Assembly: GCA_003105015.1 (NCBI GenBank)
Contig: PQAF01000029.1
Location: forward strand, 62,001 to 126,000
Reading direction: 5' to 3'
Source of the DNA: Rhodocyclales bacterium
Lineage (GTDB): Bacteria; Pseudomonadota; Gammaproteobacteria; Burkholderiales; Rhodocyclaceae
Length of the DNA stretch: 64,000 nt
Shown here: piece after piece, positions 6,894 through 14,980 of the stretch
How positions within the stretch are numbered: position 1 is the stretch's first letter
Layout of the letters: each line of letters begins with the position of its first letter
Notes under the pieces: generated by a model
What the model saw: only the letters and a program-made list of their open reading frames with translations
What the model was told of the DNA's origin: nothing
Databases searched by the model: none
Translations under genes and position numbers: made by a program

Positions 6894-8759
6894 TCACGGT
6901 ATAGCCCACACTTTCTTGGCCACCGCTACATACATTGCTGCTCTCTCAGCGATGTGACTCTTCCCAAAATCAGTAACTGCCGATAACCCTGCGCCTGGAT
7001 TGTCCTGAACATACGTGGCAACGTTCGGGTTGCTTTCGTAGAGAGCCTCGCACAGTGTTTGTGTAAGGACGTTTTCCGTCGCGTATGCCACGAGCTTCTC
7101 GCGATAGGGCTTATCTTGAAGGGATCGATTTCGTGATCTTGGCAAGAGCGCGAGCGCACCGATTAGGTTGCGGTGCTCCGCATAGTCCTTCGCGTCGGCG
7201 AAGCCATGTGCAGCTGGAAGAGCGGCAGGATCGAAAGCATCCTTTAGAAGGTGCTCAATATCGAAGGTCTTGCGGCCGCGGTCCCGTTGCCAGTATGTAG
7301 AAAATCCGACGCGGTTCGTTAGCGCAAATGCGTCTTCCAGATTGGCAGCGATTCGAGACAGCACATACAGGAGATCGGACTTGTCCGCTTTCGCATATGT
7401 CAGCTTGGATAGTTCTGGGATGATCGGCTCGTACTTCGGCCATTCCGTCCGGATGTACGTCAATAGTTCTGCTGAGGACTTGTTTCGTATTTCCTTCGCA
7501 AGTGCGAAGGAGATGTCTTTCAAATTATCGTAGTTATTCTCCTTGCCCTCGATCGTTCGGGTGGTGAGCATGAGGTCCAGGAAGCGAGATGCCAAGGCAA
7601 TCTTCTTCTGCCAATCGGTTGTCGTGTCTGCGACAGTTGCTACCGACAAGAGAATCATTGGCTGAAAGCTAAACTTTCTGACCGAGTTGTAATAGACGCT
7701 CTCAAACCCAGGCTTCAGTTCTGCCTCGGCCTCCTTGATGAAGGTATAGATCTCTGCATATCGTGGAATGTCATCACGTGAAAATCGAACATAGTCGTCT
7801 GCGTTTTGAATAGAAAGTTTCGCCGTATTGTCGTCAAACCACCTGTGGTACGCCTCGCCGATGATATCGAAGTCGCCGGCAGGATCACCCTTGGCTTTGC
7901 CACGCATTGTTGTCGCCCACTTCGCGCGGAACAGATTCCGGAAGAAGAGCGAGTCTTCTTCGTTACCAAGCGCACGAAGTTTGTTGATTGTTTGCACCCA
8001 GCTCGCATGGCAAGACTGGCTATCTGCCGCATTTGGAATTTTCGAAAGGATTTGCCCCTTCAAGAGATCTATCGGTCCCAGGCGCAGTCCTCTGTCGTTC
8101 ATCGTGACAAAAACTCGATGTGCTTCGGATTCACTATTCACCGAAATGTCAATAAGCAGCACTCGCTCCACCACATAGTCAATAAAGTAGGCGATGACTG
8201 CTTTTACGCTTGTGTTCAGAAGCGTGTCGGTTGTACGCAAGGCTTCCAAAAGACGCCGATCGCCGTCGTCAAGATCAGCCACGTCCTCAGCGTCGTCCAT
8301 TGCTTGCGCAACTGTCTTGGTGGTATCCAAGTAGCGATCGAAGATCGCCTTGCGGGAGTTCGAAAATTCAATCGCGTAGTCCATCGCGCCGAAGCTCACG
8401 CTTCCGAGGTAGGTCGAAAGGTCAAGCGCATTTGCAATGGCATGATCTTTTCGGTAGCGCTCTAGATATGCCAACAAGAGAAAGGCCGAAGTGAGGCGCT
8501 GCTGGCCGTCGATGAGAGGTTTCTTTCCGCCCTGCTCGGCGGACGTGATAATTGATCCCAAAAAGTAGGGCGCGTAGTCAGCCACTTCCTTTCGTCCATG
8601 CGCGGGATCGTAGTTCAGAAGAAACGCCGCCTGAATGTCTTCCAGCAGCTCGGCAAAGTGCCGCGATTCCCATTTGTACTCCCGTTGAAAGTAAGGAAGG
8701 GAGTAATGGCTCTGAAAGCAGGTCTTGAGGCTCTGAGTAGAAGGATTGACATAAGCCAT
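6894..8759 (-). CDS. GmrSD-like DUF262/DUF1524 nuclease
   Basis: A 621-residue protein. Residues 22-30 (PYFQREYKW) and 83-91 (IDGQQRLTS) are DUF262 signatures of the NTPase/ParB-like GmrS half. The C-terminal third has FDIEHLLKD and HRNLIGALALL followed by RSRNRSLQDK, the His-Me finger pattern of the DUF1524 GmrD nuclease half. Such single-chain proteins restrict modified phage DNA (type IV restriction). The gene is clearly less GC-rich than its neighbours and uses A/T-ending codons. It stands alone between repeats and a broken gene, which points to horizontal acquisition. No partner methylase or other defence gene is adjacent. Confidence 0.85.
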   Translation of the reverse strand: MAYVNPSTQSLKTCFQSHYSLPYFQREYKWESRHFAELLEDIQAAFLLNYDPAHGRKEVADYAPYFLGSIITSAEQGGKKPLIDGQQRLTSAFLLLAYLERYRKDHAIANALDLSTYLGSVSFGAMDYAIEFSNSRKAIFDRYLDTTKTVAQAMDDAEDVADLDDGDRRLLEALRTTDTLLNTSVKAVIAYFIDYVVERVLLIDISVNSESEAHRVFVTMNDRGLRLGPIDLLKGQILSKIPNAADSQSCHASWVQTINKLRALGNEEDSLFFRNLFRAKWATTMRGKAKGDPAGDFDIIGEAYHRWFDDNTAKLSIQNADDYVRFSRDDIPRYAEIYTFIKEAEAELKPGFESVYYNSVRKFSFQPMILLSVATVADTTTDWQKKIALASRFLDLMLTTRTIEGKENNYDNLKDISFALAKEIRNKSSAELLTYIRTEWPKYEPIIPELSKLTYAKADKSDLLYVLSRIAANLEDAFALTNRVGFSTYWQRDRGRKTFDIEHLLKDAFDPAALPAAHGFADAKDYAEHRNLIGALALLPRSRNRSLQDKPYREKLVAYATENVLTQTLCEALYESNPNVATYVQDNPGAGLSAVTDFGKSHIAERAAMYVAVAKKVWAIP

Positions 8760-9118
8760 GGCAGATTTCTTCTTCGGTTGAAAGTTAGCAGAGCGAATTT
8801 ATCGAGGCCCAATAAGAAGTAGCCGTCATTAAAAGGTTGCCATTAGCGGATACAAGCATCCATATCTGGATACAGGTGCCTATTTATGACAACCGCCGGG
8901 TATCCATATCCTGACACTGTGACCCCTCGTGTTTTCCCGCAGCCAATATACCACTAGAATAATCACGAGGCGCCCGCCGCCCTCTCCCCGGCCCTCTCCC
9001 GCCCGGGCGGGTGAGAGGGAAATTCTTCCCACCTCTATTCATTAGGCATAGGCTATACTCGCCTCTGGCCCGGACAAAGCCAGAGTCAATCGGCGCCACA
9101 GCCACACCGCACGAGAAC
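8760..9118. other. Intergenic region with AT-rich part and palindromic repeat
   Basis: No convincing gene. The left half shares the lower GC of the DUF262 gene and holds its likely promoter region. Around 8857-8915 there are related words ATCCATATCTGGATA and GTATCCATATCC, which may be operator-like. The right half carries the CCCTCTCC/GGGAGAGG-type palindrome. Confidence 0.5.
8980..9020. repeat. Dispersed CCCTCTCC...GAGAGGG palindrome, copy 1
   Basis: CCCTCTCCCCGGCCCTCTCC continues into a short CG-rich turn and GTGAGAGGGA. A second copy lies at 11270-11310. The two copies bracket the DUF898-M48 pair, as expected for dispersed intergenic repeats. Confidence 0.75.
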
Positions 9119-10228
9119 ATGAACGCACCCGAACCGGCAACGATGGAGACGGCGGCCGCGCCCGCCGAGTTGGCCCTGCGCTTTCACGGCCGGGCGGGCG
9201 AGTATTTCCGCATCTGGGTGGTGAATTTGTTCCTGACGCTGGCGACGCTGGGCATCTTCTCGGCGTGGGCGAAGGTGCGCAAGAAGCGCTACTTCTACTC
9301 GCACACGACGCTCGACGGCACGCCCTTCCAGTACCTCGGCCAGCCGATCCCCATCCTCAAGGGCCGCGTCGTCGCCGCCGTGCTGTTCGTCTTTTATTAC
9401 TTCACCAGCCACTTCTTCACCGCGCTGCTGCCCTACGTGCTGGTCGCCGGCGCGCTGCTGGCGCCGTGGGTGGTGGCCGGTTCGGCGGCCTTCAACGCGC
9501 GCTACTCGGCTTTTCGCAACATGACCTTCCGCTTCGACGGCAGCTATCGCGAGGCCTTCCAGGCGGTCACCTTCAGCGGCCTGCTGGTGGCGGCGGCGGT
9601 GGGGCTGGGCTACGCCACGCACAGCAACAACCCCATGCTGGCCGGCGCCATGTTCGGCATCTTCGGCCTGATCTTCCCCTGGTGGCAGCGGCGCACCAAG
9701 GCCTTCATCGTCGGCAACATGAGCTTCGGCGACCACCGCGGCGACTTCTCGGCGAAGGGCGGGCAGTTCTTCCGCATCTACTTCGTTGCCGGCCTGGTGC
9801 TGTCCGGGGTCGGCATGCTGACGGCGCTGTTCGGCGGCATCCTCACGGCGGCCTTCAAGAATCCGATGCTGTCGATGGTCGCCTTCCTGCTGCCGATCTA
9901 CCTCGGCTACGTGCTGGCCTTCGCCTATGCCCAGGCCAAGGTCGGCAACCTGGTGTGGAACAGCACGCGGCTCGGCCCGCTGCGCTTCGAATCCACGCTG
10001 AGCGGGCGCGGGCTGGCGAAGCTGTACGTGGTGAATGCGCTGGCGATCATCGCCTCGGCCGGGCTGCTCATTCCCTGGGCGGTGATGCGCACGCTGGCCT
10101 ACCGCGTCAGCTGCCTGAAGGTGCTGCCGGAGGGCGACCTGAGGGAATTCGAGGGCGCCGCCGGCGGCGCCGTGCGCGCCACCGGCGCCGAAGTCGGCGA
10201 GTTCTTCGATCTGGACCTGTCGCTATGA
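9119..10228 (+). CDS. DUF898 (YjgN-type) membrane protein
   Basis: The 369-residue product, from ATG 9119 (MNAPEPATME), has about six to eight membrane segments. It shows the YjgN/DUF898 pattern of repeated FHGRAGEYFRIWVVN and GILF/FSAWAKVRKKRYFYSHT blocks. A second half-repeat (GDFSAKGGQFFRIYFVAG) suggests internal duplication. It overlaps the following M48 peptidase gene by four bases (ATGA), a common pairing for this family, so they probably act together at the inner membrane. The function is unknown. The start upstream at 9011 was rejected because it would run through the intergenic palindrome. Confidence 0.85.
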   Translation: MNAPEPATMETAAAPAELALRFHGRAGEYFRIWVVNLFLTLATLGIFSAWAKVRKKRYFYSHTTLDGTPFQYLGQPIPILKGRVVAAVLFVFYYFTSHFFTALLPYVLVAGALLAPWVVAGSAAFNARYSAFRNMTFRFDGSYREAFQAVTFSGLLVAAAVGLGYATHSNNPMLAGAMFGIFGLIFPWWQRRTKAFIVGNMSFGDHRGDFSAKGGQFFRIYFVAGLVLSGVGMLTALFGGILTAAFKNPMLSMVAFLLPIYLGYVLAFAYAQAKVGNLVWNSTRLGPLRFESTLSGRGLAKLYVVNALAIIASAGLLIPWAVMRTLAYRVSCLKVLPEGDLREFEGAAGGAVRATGAEVGEFFDLDLSL

Positions 10229-11262
10229 CGCAAACGCTGACGGTGACGTATTTCGACGGCCGCCATCCGCTCGGCGCGCCGGCGACGCTGCTGTGGGGCG
10301 GGCGCGAGGCGACGCTGGTCAACGCCAGCGTGATGGAACGCTATGCGCTGAAGGCCCTGCGCGTCTCGCCGCGCGTGGGCACGGCCGACCGCTTCATCGC
10401 CCTGCCCGACGGCGGCCAACTGCAGTGCGCCGACGGTCCGCTGCTCGACGCCCTGCCGCAGGAGAGCCGCTCGGAAGGCGCGGTGGCCTGGCTGGAGCGC
10501 AAGTGGGGCGTGGCGCTGGTCGCGCTGGTGGCGCTGATCGGCGGCCTCGCCGCGCTCTACGCCTACGGCCTGCCGGTGCTGGCGGACAGCGTGGCGGAGC
10601 GGGTGCCGATCGACTATGAAGTGCGCCTCGGCAACCACGCCCTGCAATGGCTGGATGACAACAAGCTCATGCAGCCGAGCAAGCTCGAGGCCAAGAAGCA
10701 GGCGGTCCTGCGCGAAGGCTTCGACCGCCTGCGCCACGGCCTGCCACAGGCGCAGCACATGCAACTGGCCTTCCGCGCCGCGCCCGGCATCGGCCCGAAC
10801 GCCCTCGCCCTGCCCGGCGGCACCATCGTCCTCACCGACGAGCTGGTGGCGCTGTCGCAGACGCCGGACGAGGTGCTGGCGGTGCTGGCGCACGAGATCG
10901 GCCACGTCGAGCGGCGCCATGCCCTGCGCCAGCTGCTGCAGGGCTCGGCCACGGCCGCCATCGCCGCCACGCTGGCTGGCGACGCGGCCACCATGAGCAC
11001 GGCGGTGGCCGGCTTCCCGGTGCTGCTGGCGCAGACCAAGTATTCGCGGGATTTCGAGACGGAGGCCGACGATTACGGCTTCCGGCTGATGAAGGCGAAG
11101 GGCATCTCGCCGAACGCCTTCGCCGACATCATGGGGCGGATGTCATCCGCCGGCGCCAGCTGCGGCGAGGGGGAATCGGAAGCGGAGCCGTCCTCGGGCT
11201 TCCTGTCCACCCACCCGGTGACGGAAGAGCGCATCGCCAGGGCGCGGGCGGCGGCGCGGTAG
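10225..11262 (+). CDS. M48-family membrane-anchored zinc metallopeptidase
   Basis: A 345-residue protein. An N-terminal beta-rich domain of about 90 residues is followed by a single membrane segment (GVALVALVALIGGLAALYAY) and then a peptidase domain. HEIGHVERRH supplies two zinc histidines and the catalytic Glu. FETEADDYG supplies the third ligand Glu, and STHP near the end is the usual M48 substrate-binding motif. It is translationally coupled to the upstream DUF898 gene by an ATGA overlap. By analogy with M48 proteases it may act in membrane or outer-membrane protein quality control; the substrate is unknown. Confidence 0.9.
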   Translation: MTQTLTVTYFDGRHPLGAPATLLWGGREATLVNASVMERYALKALRVSPRVGTADRFIALPDGGQLQCADGPLLDALPQESRSEGAVAWLERKWGVALVALVALIGGLAALYAYGLPVLADSVAERVPIDYEVRLGNHALQWLDDNKLMQPSKLEAKKQAVLREGFDRLRHGLPQAQHMQLAFRAAPGIGPNALALPGGTIVLTDELVALSQTPDEVLAVLAHEIGHVERRHALRQLLQGSATAAIAATLAGDAATMSTAVAGFPVLLAQTKYSRDFETEADDYGFRLMKAKGISPNAFADIMGRMSSAGASCGEGESEAEPSSGFLSTHPVTEERIARARAAAR

Positions 11263-11269
11263 CGCAGCC

Positions 11270-11310
11270 CCCTCACCCCGGCCCTCTCCCCCACGTAGGG
11301 GAGAGAGGGA
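11270..11310. repeat. Dispersed CCCTCTCC...GAGAGGG palindrome, copy 2
   Basis: CCCTCACCCCGGCCCTCTCC, a CCACGTAGG turn and GGAGAGAGGGA. It lies between the convergent M48 and nirN genes and could form the terminator hairpin for either. Confidence 0.75.
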
Positions 11311-11311
11311 T

Positions 11312-12907
11312 TTAGTGGCTGGTGCCTTCGGAACGGGTGATCTTGTTCCAGACGTTGTACTTGCCGACCGGGCGCTTCGCCGGGATGCGCTTGACTTCCT
11401 GCAGCGTGGCGGCGTCGAAGACGATGAGGGCGCCGTCGTTCTCCCACAGGCTGGCGAGGGCGTACTTGCCGTCCTTGGTGAACTCGATGTGCGCCAGTGT
11501 CTTGCCCGGCACGGGCTTCAGTTGCGCGGCGACTTCCAGCGTCTGCTTGTCGATCACCGTCAGGGTGTCCTTGTGCTCGCGGCTCATCATGGAGTCCACC
11601 CAGGCGTAGCGCGAGTTCTCGTGGCTGCGCATGAAGAAGCCGGGGCCGGGCGTCTTGATCTGCTTGATCGTCTTCCAGGTCTTCATGTCGATGATGCTGA
11701 CCACGCCTTCCTTGAGATTGGGCGTGGCCATGACGCGGCGGCCCTGCCAGTCCCAGGTGATGCCCGAGCCGAGGTGCGGCATGCCGGGCAGGTCGAGCGT
11801 GGCGATGCTGCGGCGCACGTCCAGGTGCACCACCTGGCCCTTGCCCGCCTCGCGGCTGGCGCCCATCACCTCGTTGTAGTCCTGGGTGAAGAAGAAGTCG
11901 TCGAGGTAGTCGTCGAGGATCGAGCGCCTCGGGTTGAGGAAGCCGGGGATGAAGGCGCCCTCGCGGTACTGGAAGTCGTGGATCATGCCGGCGGGAATCT
12001 CCGGCGCCTTCGGATCGTAGCTGATCTCCCAGGCCTCCTTGACGTCCTTCAGCGCCGCGACGAAGCTCCGGCGCGGCTCGGCGGTGTACACGGCGGAGAC
12101 GCGCGAGCTCTGCTTGCCGTCCTTGTCGCGCACGGCGTGGATCTTCAGCGGGTTGAGGTCGGCATCGAGGATGACCAGGCTGTGCGGCAGGTAGTTGGCC
12201 ACGGCGACGTACTTGCCGTCGCCGGAGACGGCGGCGTTGCGCGTGTTGATGCCGGCGCGCACCTCGGCCACCACTTTCAGGTTCCAGATGTCGAACTTGG
12301 AGATCCAGCCGTCGCGCGAGGCGAAGAAGACGTAGCGCCCGTCCGGCGTGAACTTCGGCCCGCCGTGCAGGGCGAAGCGCGAGGGAAAGCGGTGGATCGG
12401 TTCGAGCCTGTCGCCGTCGAGCAGGGTGACGTGGTGGTCGCCGCCTTCGACCACGATGAAGAGGTTCATCATGTCGGCGGCGAACTGCGGCTTGTCGGGC
12501 AGCGTGCCCGTCGCGTGATGCACGACGCGCGAGGCGCGGATCTCCGCCTCGCCCCACTGCGGCATCGGCACCGGCGTGTAGATGTAGTCGGCGAGCGCCT
12601 TGATCTCCTCGGGCTTGAGCACATCCTTGAAGGGCGGCATCTGCACGGTCGGTCGGCTGTCGCGGATCATCGCCGCGGCGGCGTCCTTACGCAGGCGCGA
12701 GAGGTTCTCCGGCAGCAGCGCCGGGCCCATCAGACCGAAGCGGTCGGCGCCGTGGCATTCGGCGCAGTGCTTGCGGTAGAGCTCGGGCGCCGGCTCGGCG
12801 GCAACTGCAAAACCATTAACCACAGAGGCACAGAGGCACAGAGAAAAAAGAAGCCGCTTCGCTGTCCTCTGTGTCTCGGTGTCTCTGTGGTGAAACAGGT
12901 TCTTCAT
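11312..12907 (-). CDS. nirN: NirN, cytochrome cd1-like dihydro-heme d1 dehydrogenase
   Basis: A 531-residue periplasmic protein. A c-type heme domain (CAECH, C48-H52) is followed by an eight-bladed propeller related to NirS. The NirS d1-pocket motif EYHPEPRVA is replaced by VYTAEPRRS, in line with NirN lacking one catalytic His. NirN converts dihydro-heme d1 to heme d1 and hands it to NirS. It is the last gene of the nirC-F-DL-G-H-J-N unit, coupled to nirJ by an ATGA overlap that fixes the start. Residues 5-31, including the whole signal peptide core, are encoded by a dispersed palindromic repeat. Confidence 0.92.
   Translation of the reverse strand: MKNLFHHRDTETQRTAKRLLFSLCLCASVVNGFAVAAEPAPELYRKHCAECHGADRFGLMGPALLPENLSRLRKDAAAAMIRDSRPTVQMPPFKDVLKPEEIKALADYIYTPVPMPQWGEAEIRASRVVHHATGTLPDKPQFAADMMNLFIVVEGGDHHVTLLDGDRLEPIHRFPSRFALHGGPKFTPDGRYVFFASRDGWISKFDIWNLKVVAEVRAGINTRNAAVSGDGKYVAVANYLPHSLVILDADLNPLKIHAVRDKDGKQSSRVSAVYTAEPRRSFVAALKDVKEAWEISYDPKAPEIPAGMIHDFQYREGAFIPGFLNPRRSILDDYLDDFFFTQDYNEVMGASREAGKGQVVHLDVRRSIATLDLPGMPHLGSGITWDWQGRRVMATPNLKEGVVSIIDMKTWKTIKQIKTPGPGFFMRSHENSRYAWVDSMMSREHKDTLTVIDKQTLEVAAQLKPVPGKTLAHIEFTKDGKYALASLWENDGALIVFDAATLQEVKRIPAKRPVGKYNVWNKITRSEGTSH
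12816..12894. repeat. Dispersed CACAGAG palindrome inside nirN
   Basis: The left arm (12816-12844) reads TTAACCACAGAGGCACAGAG plus GCACAGAGA. The right arm (about 12865-12894) is its imperfect reverse complement, CTCTGTGTCTCGGTGTCTCT plus GTGGTGAA. Such CACAGAG elements are normally intergenic. Here it is in frame and encodes the NirN n-region and hydrophobic core (KRLLFSLCLCASVV). Confidence 0.85.
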
Positions 12908-14046
12908 GTCAGTCCGATCTCTTCGTCAGTCAGATAGCAGCCCGGGTCTTCCGCCCAGGGGTCGCCGGTGAGCTGCTGGGCGCGCACGCGGGTGTTGCCG
13001 TCGCAGATGTCGAAGTGCAGGCAGGCGCCGCAGCGGCCGCCGACCTTGCGCGGCTTGGCCTTGAGGCCGGCCATGATCGGGTCGGAGGTGTCCACCCAAA
13101 TCGCCGAGAAGGGCCGCTCGCGCACGTTGCCGAGGGTGTGGTGCCACCACATGGTGTCGGGGTGCACGTTGCCGAGGTTGTCGATGTTGGCGACGTTGAC
13201 GCCCGAGGAATTGCCGCCCCACTGCGCGAGCTTGGCGCGGACATGCGCCGCGCGGTCGGGGAAATGCTTTGCCACCCAGTGCAGGAAGTACACGCCGTCG
13301 GCGTCGTTGTTGCCGGTGGTGAACTCCTTGTTGAGGCCGCGCTGCCGGTACTCCCAGCAGGTGTCGAAGAGCAGGTCCATGGCCTGGCGCGTCATCTGGT
13401 GGTGGGCGTCGTCCTTGCGGTTCTTGTTGCCGCGGCCGGCGTAGTTGAGGTGCGAGAAGTAGAAGCGGTCGATGCCCTCGTCCTCGACCAGCTTGAGCAG
13501 CCCCGGCAGGTCGTGGGCGTTGTCCTGCGTCATGGTGAAGCGCACGCCGATCTTGAGGCCGAGGTCGCGGCAGAGGCGGATGCCGTGCAGCGATTTCTCG
13601 AAGGCGCCCTGCATGCGGCGGAACTTGTCATGCGTCTCGCGGATGCCGTCGAGGCTGACGCCGACGTAGTTAAAGTCAGTCTCCGCGATACGGCGGATGT
13701 TGGATTCGTCGATCAGCGTGCCGTTGGAGGAGAGGCCGACGTAGAAGCCGAGGCCCTTGGCACGGTTCGCGATGTCGAAGATGTCCGGCCGCAGCAGCGG
13801 CTCGCCGCCGGAGAGGATCAGCACCGGCACGCGGAAGCGCTTGAGGTCATCCATCACGGCGTAGACCTCCTGCGTGCTCAGTTCGCCGGGGAAGTCCTTG
13901 TCGGCGGAGATCGAGTAGCAGTGCTTGCAGGTGAGGTTGCAGCGGCGGATCAGGTTCCAGATCACCACCGGCCCCGGAGGATTGCGCTTCTCGCCCAGCG
14001 GCGTGGGATGGGCGATTTCTTCCATGTACTGCGAGATTCTGAACAT
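12904..14046 (-). CDS. nirJ: NirJ, heme d1 biosynthesis radical SAM protein
   Basis: A 380-residue radical SAM enzyme. Cys36, Cys40 and Cys43 (CNLTCKHC) bind the SAM [4Fe-4S] cluster, and SGGEPLL follows. The C-terminal SPASM-like region has CGACLHFDIC and a final Cys in PGCY, fitting an auxiliary cluster. NirJ removes the two propionate side chains and introduces the oxo groups of heme d1. It starts two bases after nirH and overlaps nirN by four bases. One AAAGTCAGT copy lies inside (13672-13680), encoding TDF with the rare ACT codon. Confidence 0.95.
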   Translation of the reverse strand: MFRISQYMEEIAHPTPLGEKRNPPGPVVIWNLIRRCNLTCKHCYSISADKDFPGELSTQEVYAVMDDLKRFRVPVLILSGGEPLLRPDIFDIANRAKGLGFYVGLSSNGTLIDESNIRRIAETDFNYVGVSLDGIRETHDKFRRMQGAFEKSLHGIRLCRDLGLKIGVRFTMTQDNAHDLPGLLKLVEDEGIDRFYFSHLNYAGRGNKNRKDDAHHQMTRQAMDLLFDTCWEYRQRGLNKEFTTGNNDADGVYFLHWVAKHFPDRAAHVRAKLAQWGGNSSGVNVANIDNLGNVHPDTMWWHHTLGNVRERPFSAIWVDTSDPIMAGLKAKPRKVGGRCGACLHFDICDGNTRVRAQQLTGDPWAEDPGCYLTDEEIGLT

Positions 14047-14048
14047 AG

Positions 14049-14540
14049 TTAGCTGCCGATGCGCAGGCCGGCCTTCTTGAGGATGCGGCTGCTGTAGAGC
14101 ACGTCGTGGGCGCGGCACTCGGCGCCGAGCAGCGCGGCGATCTGCCTCACCTGGGCCTCGACCTCGTCGCGGCTCTTGCCATGCACCATGGCGAACAGGT
14201 TGTAGGGCCACAGCGGCAGGGCGCGCGGGCGGTGGTAGCAGTGGGTGACGAAGGGCAGCCGGCCGACGGCCTCGCCCAGCGCATCTATGCGCGCGTCGGG
14301 CACGTCCCACACGCTCATGCCGTTGGCGGTGTAGCCGAGGGCGTAGTGATTGGGCACGGCGCCGATGCGGCGGATGACGCCACTCTCCAGCAGGCGGCGC
14401 AGGCGCGCCATCACCTCCTCCGCCGCCAGGCCGAGTTGTTCGGCGAGGGCATGGTAGGGCCGCGGCACCAGCGGCAGGCCGCCCTGGGTCGCCACGATCA
14501 GGCGGCGGTCGTCGGCGTCGAGTGCGATGGATTCCGTCAT
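14049..14540 (-). CDS. nirH: NirH, siroheme decarboxylase subunit
   Basis: A 163-residue AsnC/Lrp-like protein: a winged-helix N-terminus (LAEQLGLAAEEVMARLRRL) followed by an RIGAVPNHYALGYTANGM segment and a beta domain. It ends LKKAGLRIGS, the NirH-type tail. With NirD, NirL and NirG it decarboxylates siroheme to didecarboxysiroheme in heme d1 synthesis. It overlaps nirG by four bases and is followed closely by nirJ. NirH and NirL are similar; the call rests on position after nirG and on the C-terminal LRI motif. Confidence 0.88.
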   Translation of the reverse strand: MTESIALDADDRRLIVATQGGLPLVPRPYHALAEQLGLAAEEVMARLRRLLESGVIRRIGAVPNHYALGYTANGMSVWDVPDARIDALGEAVGRLPFVTHCYHRPRALPLWPYNLFAMVHGKSRDEVEAQVRQIAALLGAECRAHDVLYSSRILKKAGLRIGS

Positions 14541-14980
14541 GCCGCCAGCTTCATTTCCACGAAATACTCCTTCAGCTTGGGAAAGGCGTAGACCTGCAAT
14601 CCCGTCGCGCGTTCGATCTTTTCGATGGCGGCGGCGATGCCCTCAGGCGTCTCGGTGGCCAGCACGAACCACATGTTCAGCGCGTGCTCGCGCCGGTAGT
14701 TGTGCGCCACTTCGGGCAGGGCATTCACCTGCTCCGCCACGCGCTCGTAATCCGCTTCGGGAACGGCCAGCGCCGCCAGCACGAAGGCGCCGCCCATGCG
14801 CTCGACCTGGAACATCGGGCCGAAGCGCGTCAGCGTCTTCGCCTCCAGCATGCGCTGCAGGCGGGCGATCAGCTCGGCCTCCGTCAGGCCGAGCCGTTCC
14901 GCCGTTTCGCGGTAGGGCTCGTCGCAGATCGGGAAGCCGCCCTGCAGGGCGTTGACGATGGCGCGATCGAGCTCATCCAT
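14537..14980 (-). CDS. nirG: NirG, siroheme decarboxylase subunit
   Basis: A 147-residue AsnC/Lrp-like protein (MDELDRAIVNALQGGFPICD) with the NirG/NirD hallmark HNYRREHALNMWFVLAT and no DNA-binding partner gene. It forms the complex with NirH, NirD and NirL that acts on siroheme. The start codon overlaps the end of nirDL by eight bases and its end overlaps nirH by four, so the heme d1 genes are translationally coupled. Confidence 0.88.
   Translation of the reverse strand: MDELDRAIVNALQGGFPICDEPYRETAERLGLTEAELIARLQRMLEAKTLTRFGPMFQVERMGGAFVLAALAVPEADYERVAEQVNALPEVAHNYRREHALNMWFVLATETPEGIAAAIEKIERATGLQVYAFPKLKEYFVEMKLAA

Noticed and set aside
6848..8900. Complete insertion sequence or integron around the DUF262 gene
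   Set aside because: No transposase or integrase frame and no clear terminal inverted repeats or target duplication.
12780..12907. Later translation start for NirN that would leave the palindrome untranslated
   Set aside because: Downstream GTG/ATG codons would delete the signal peptide or the heme site; the ATGA overlap with nirJ supports the given start.
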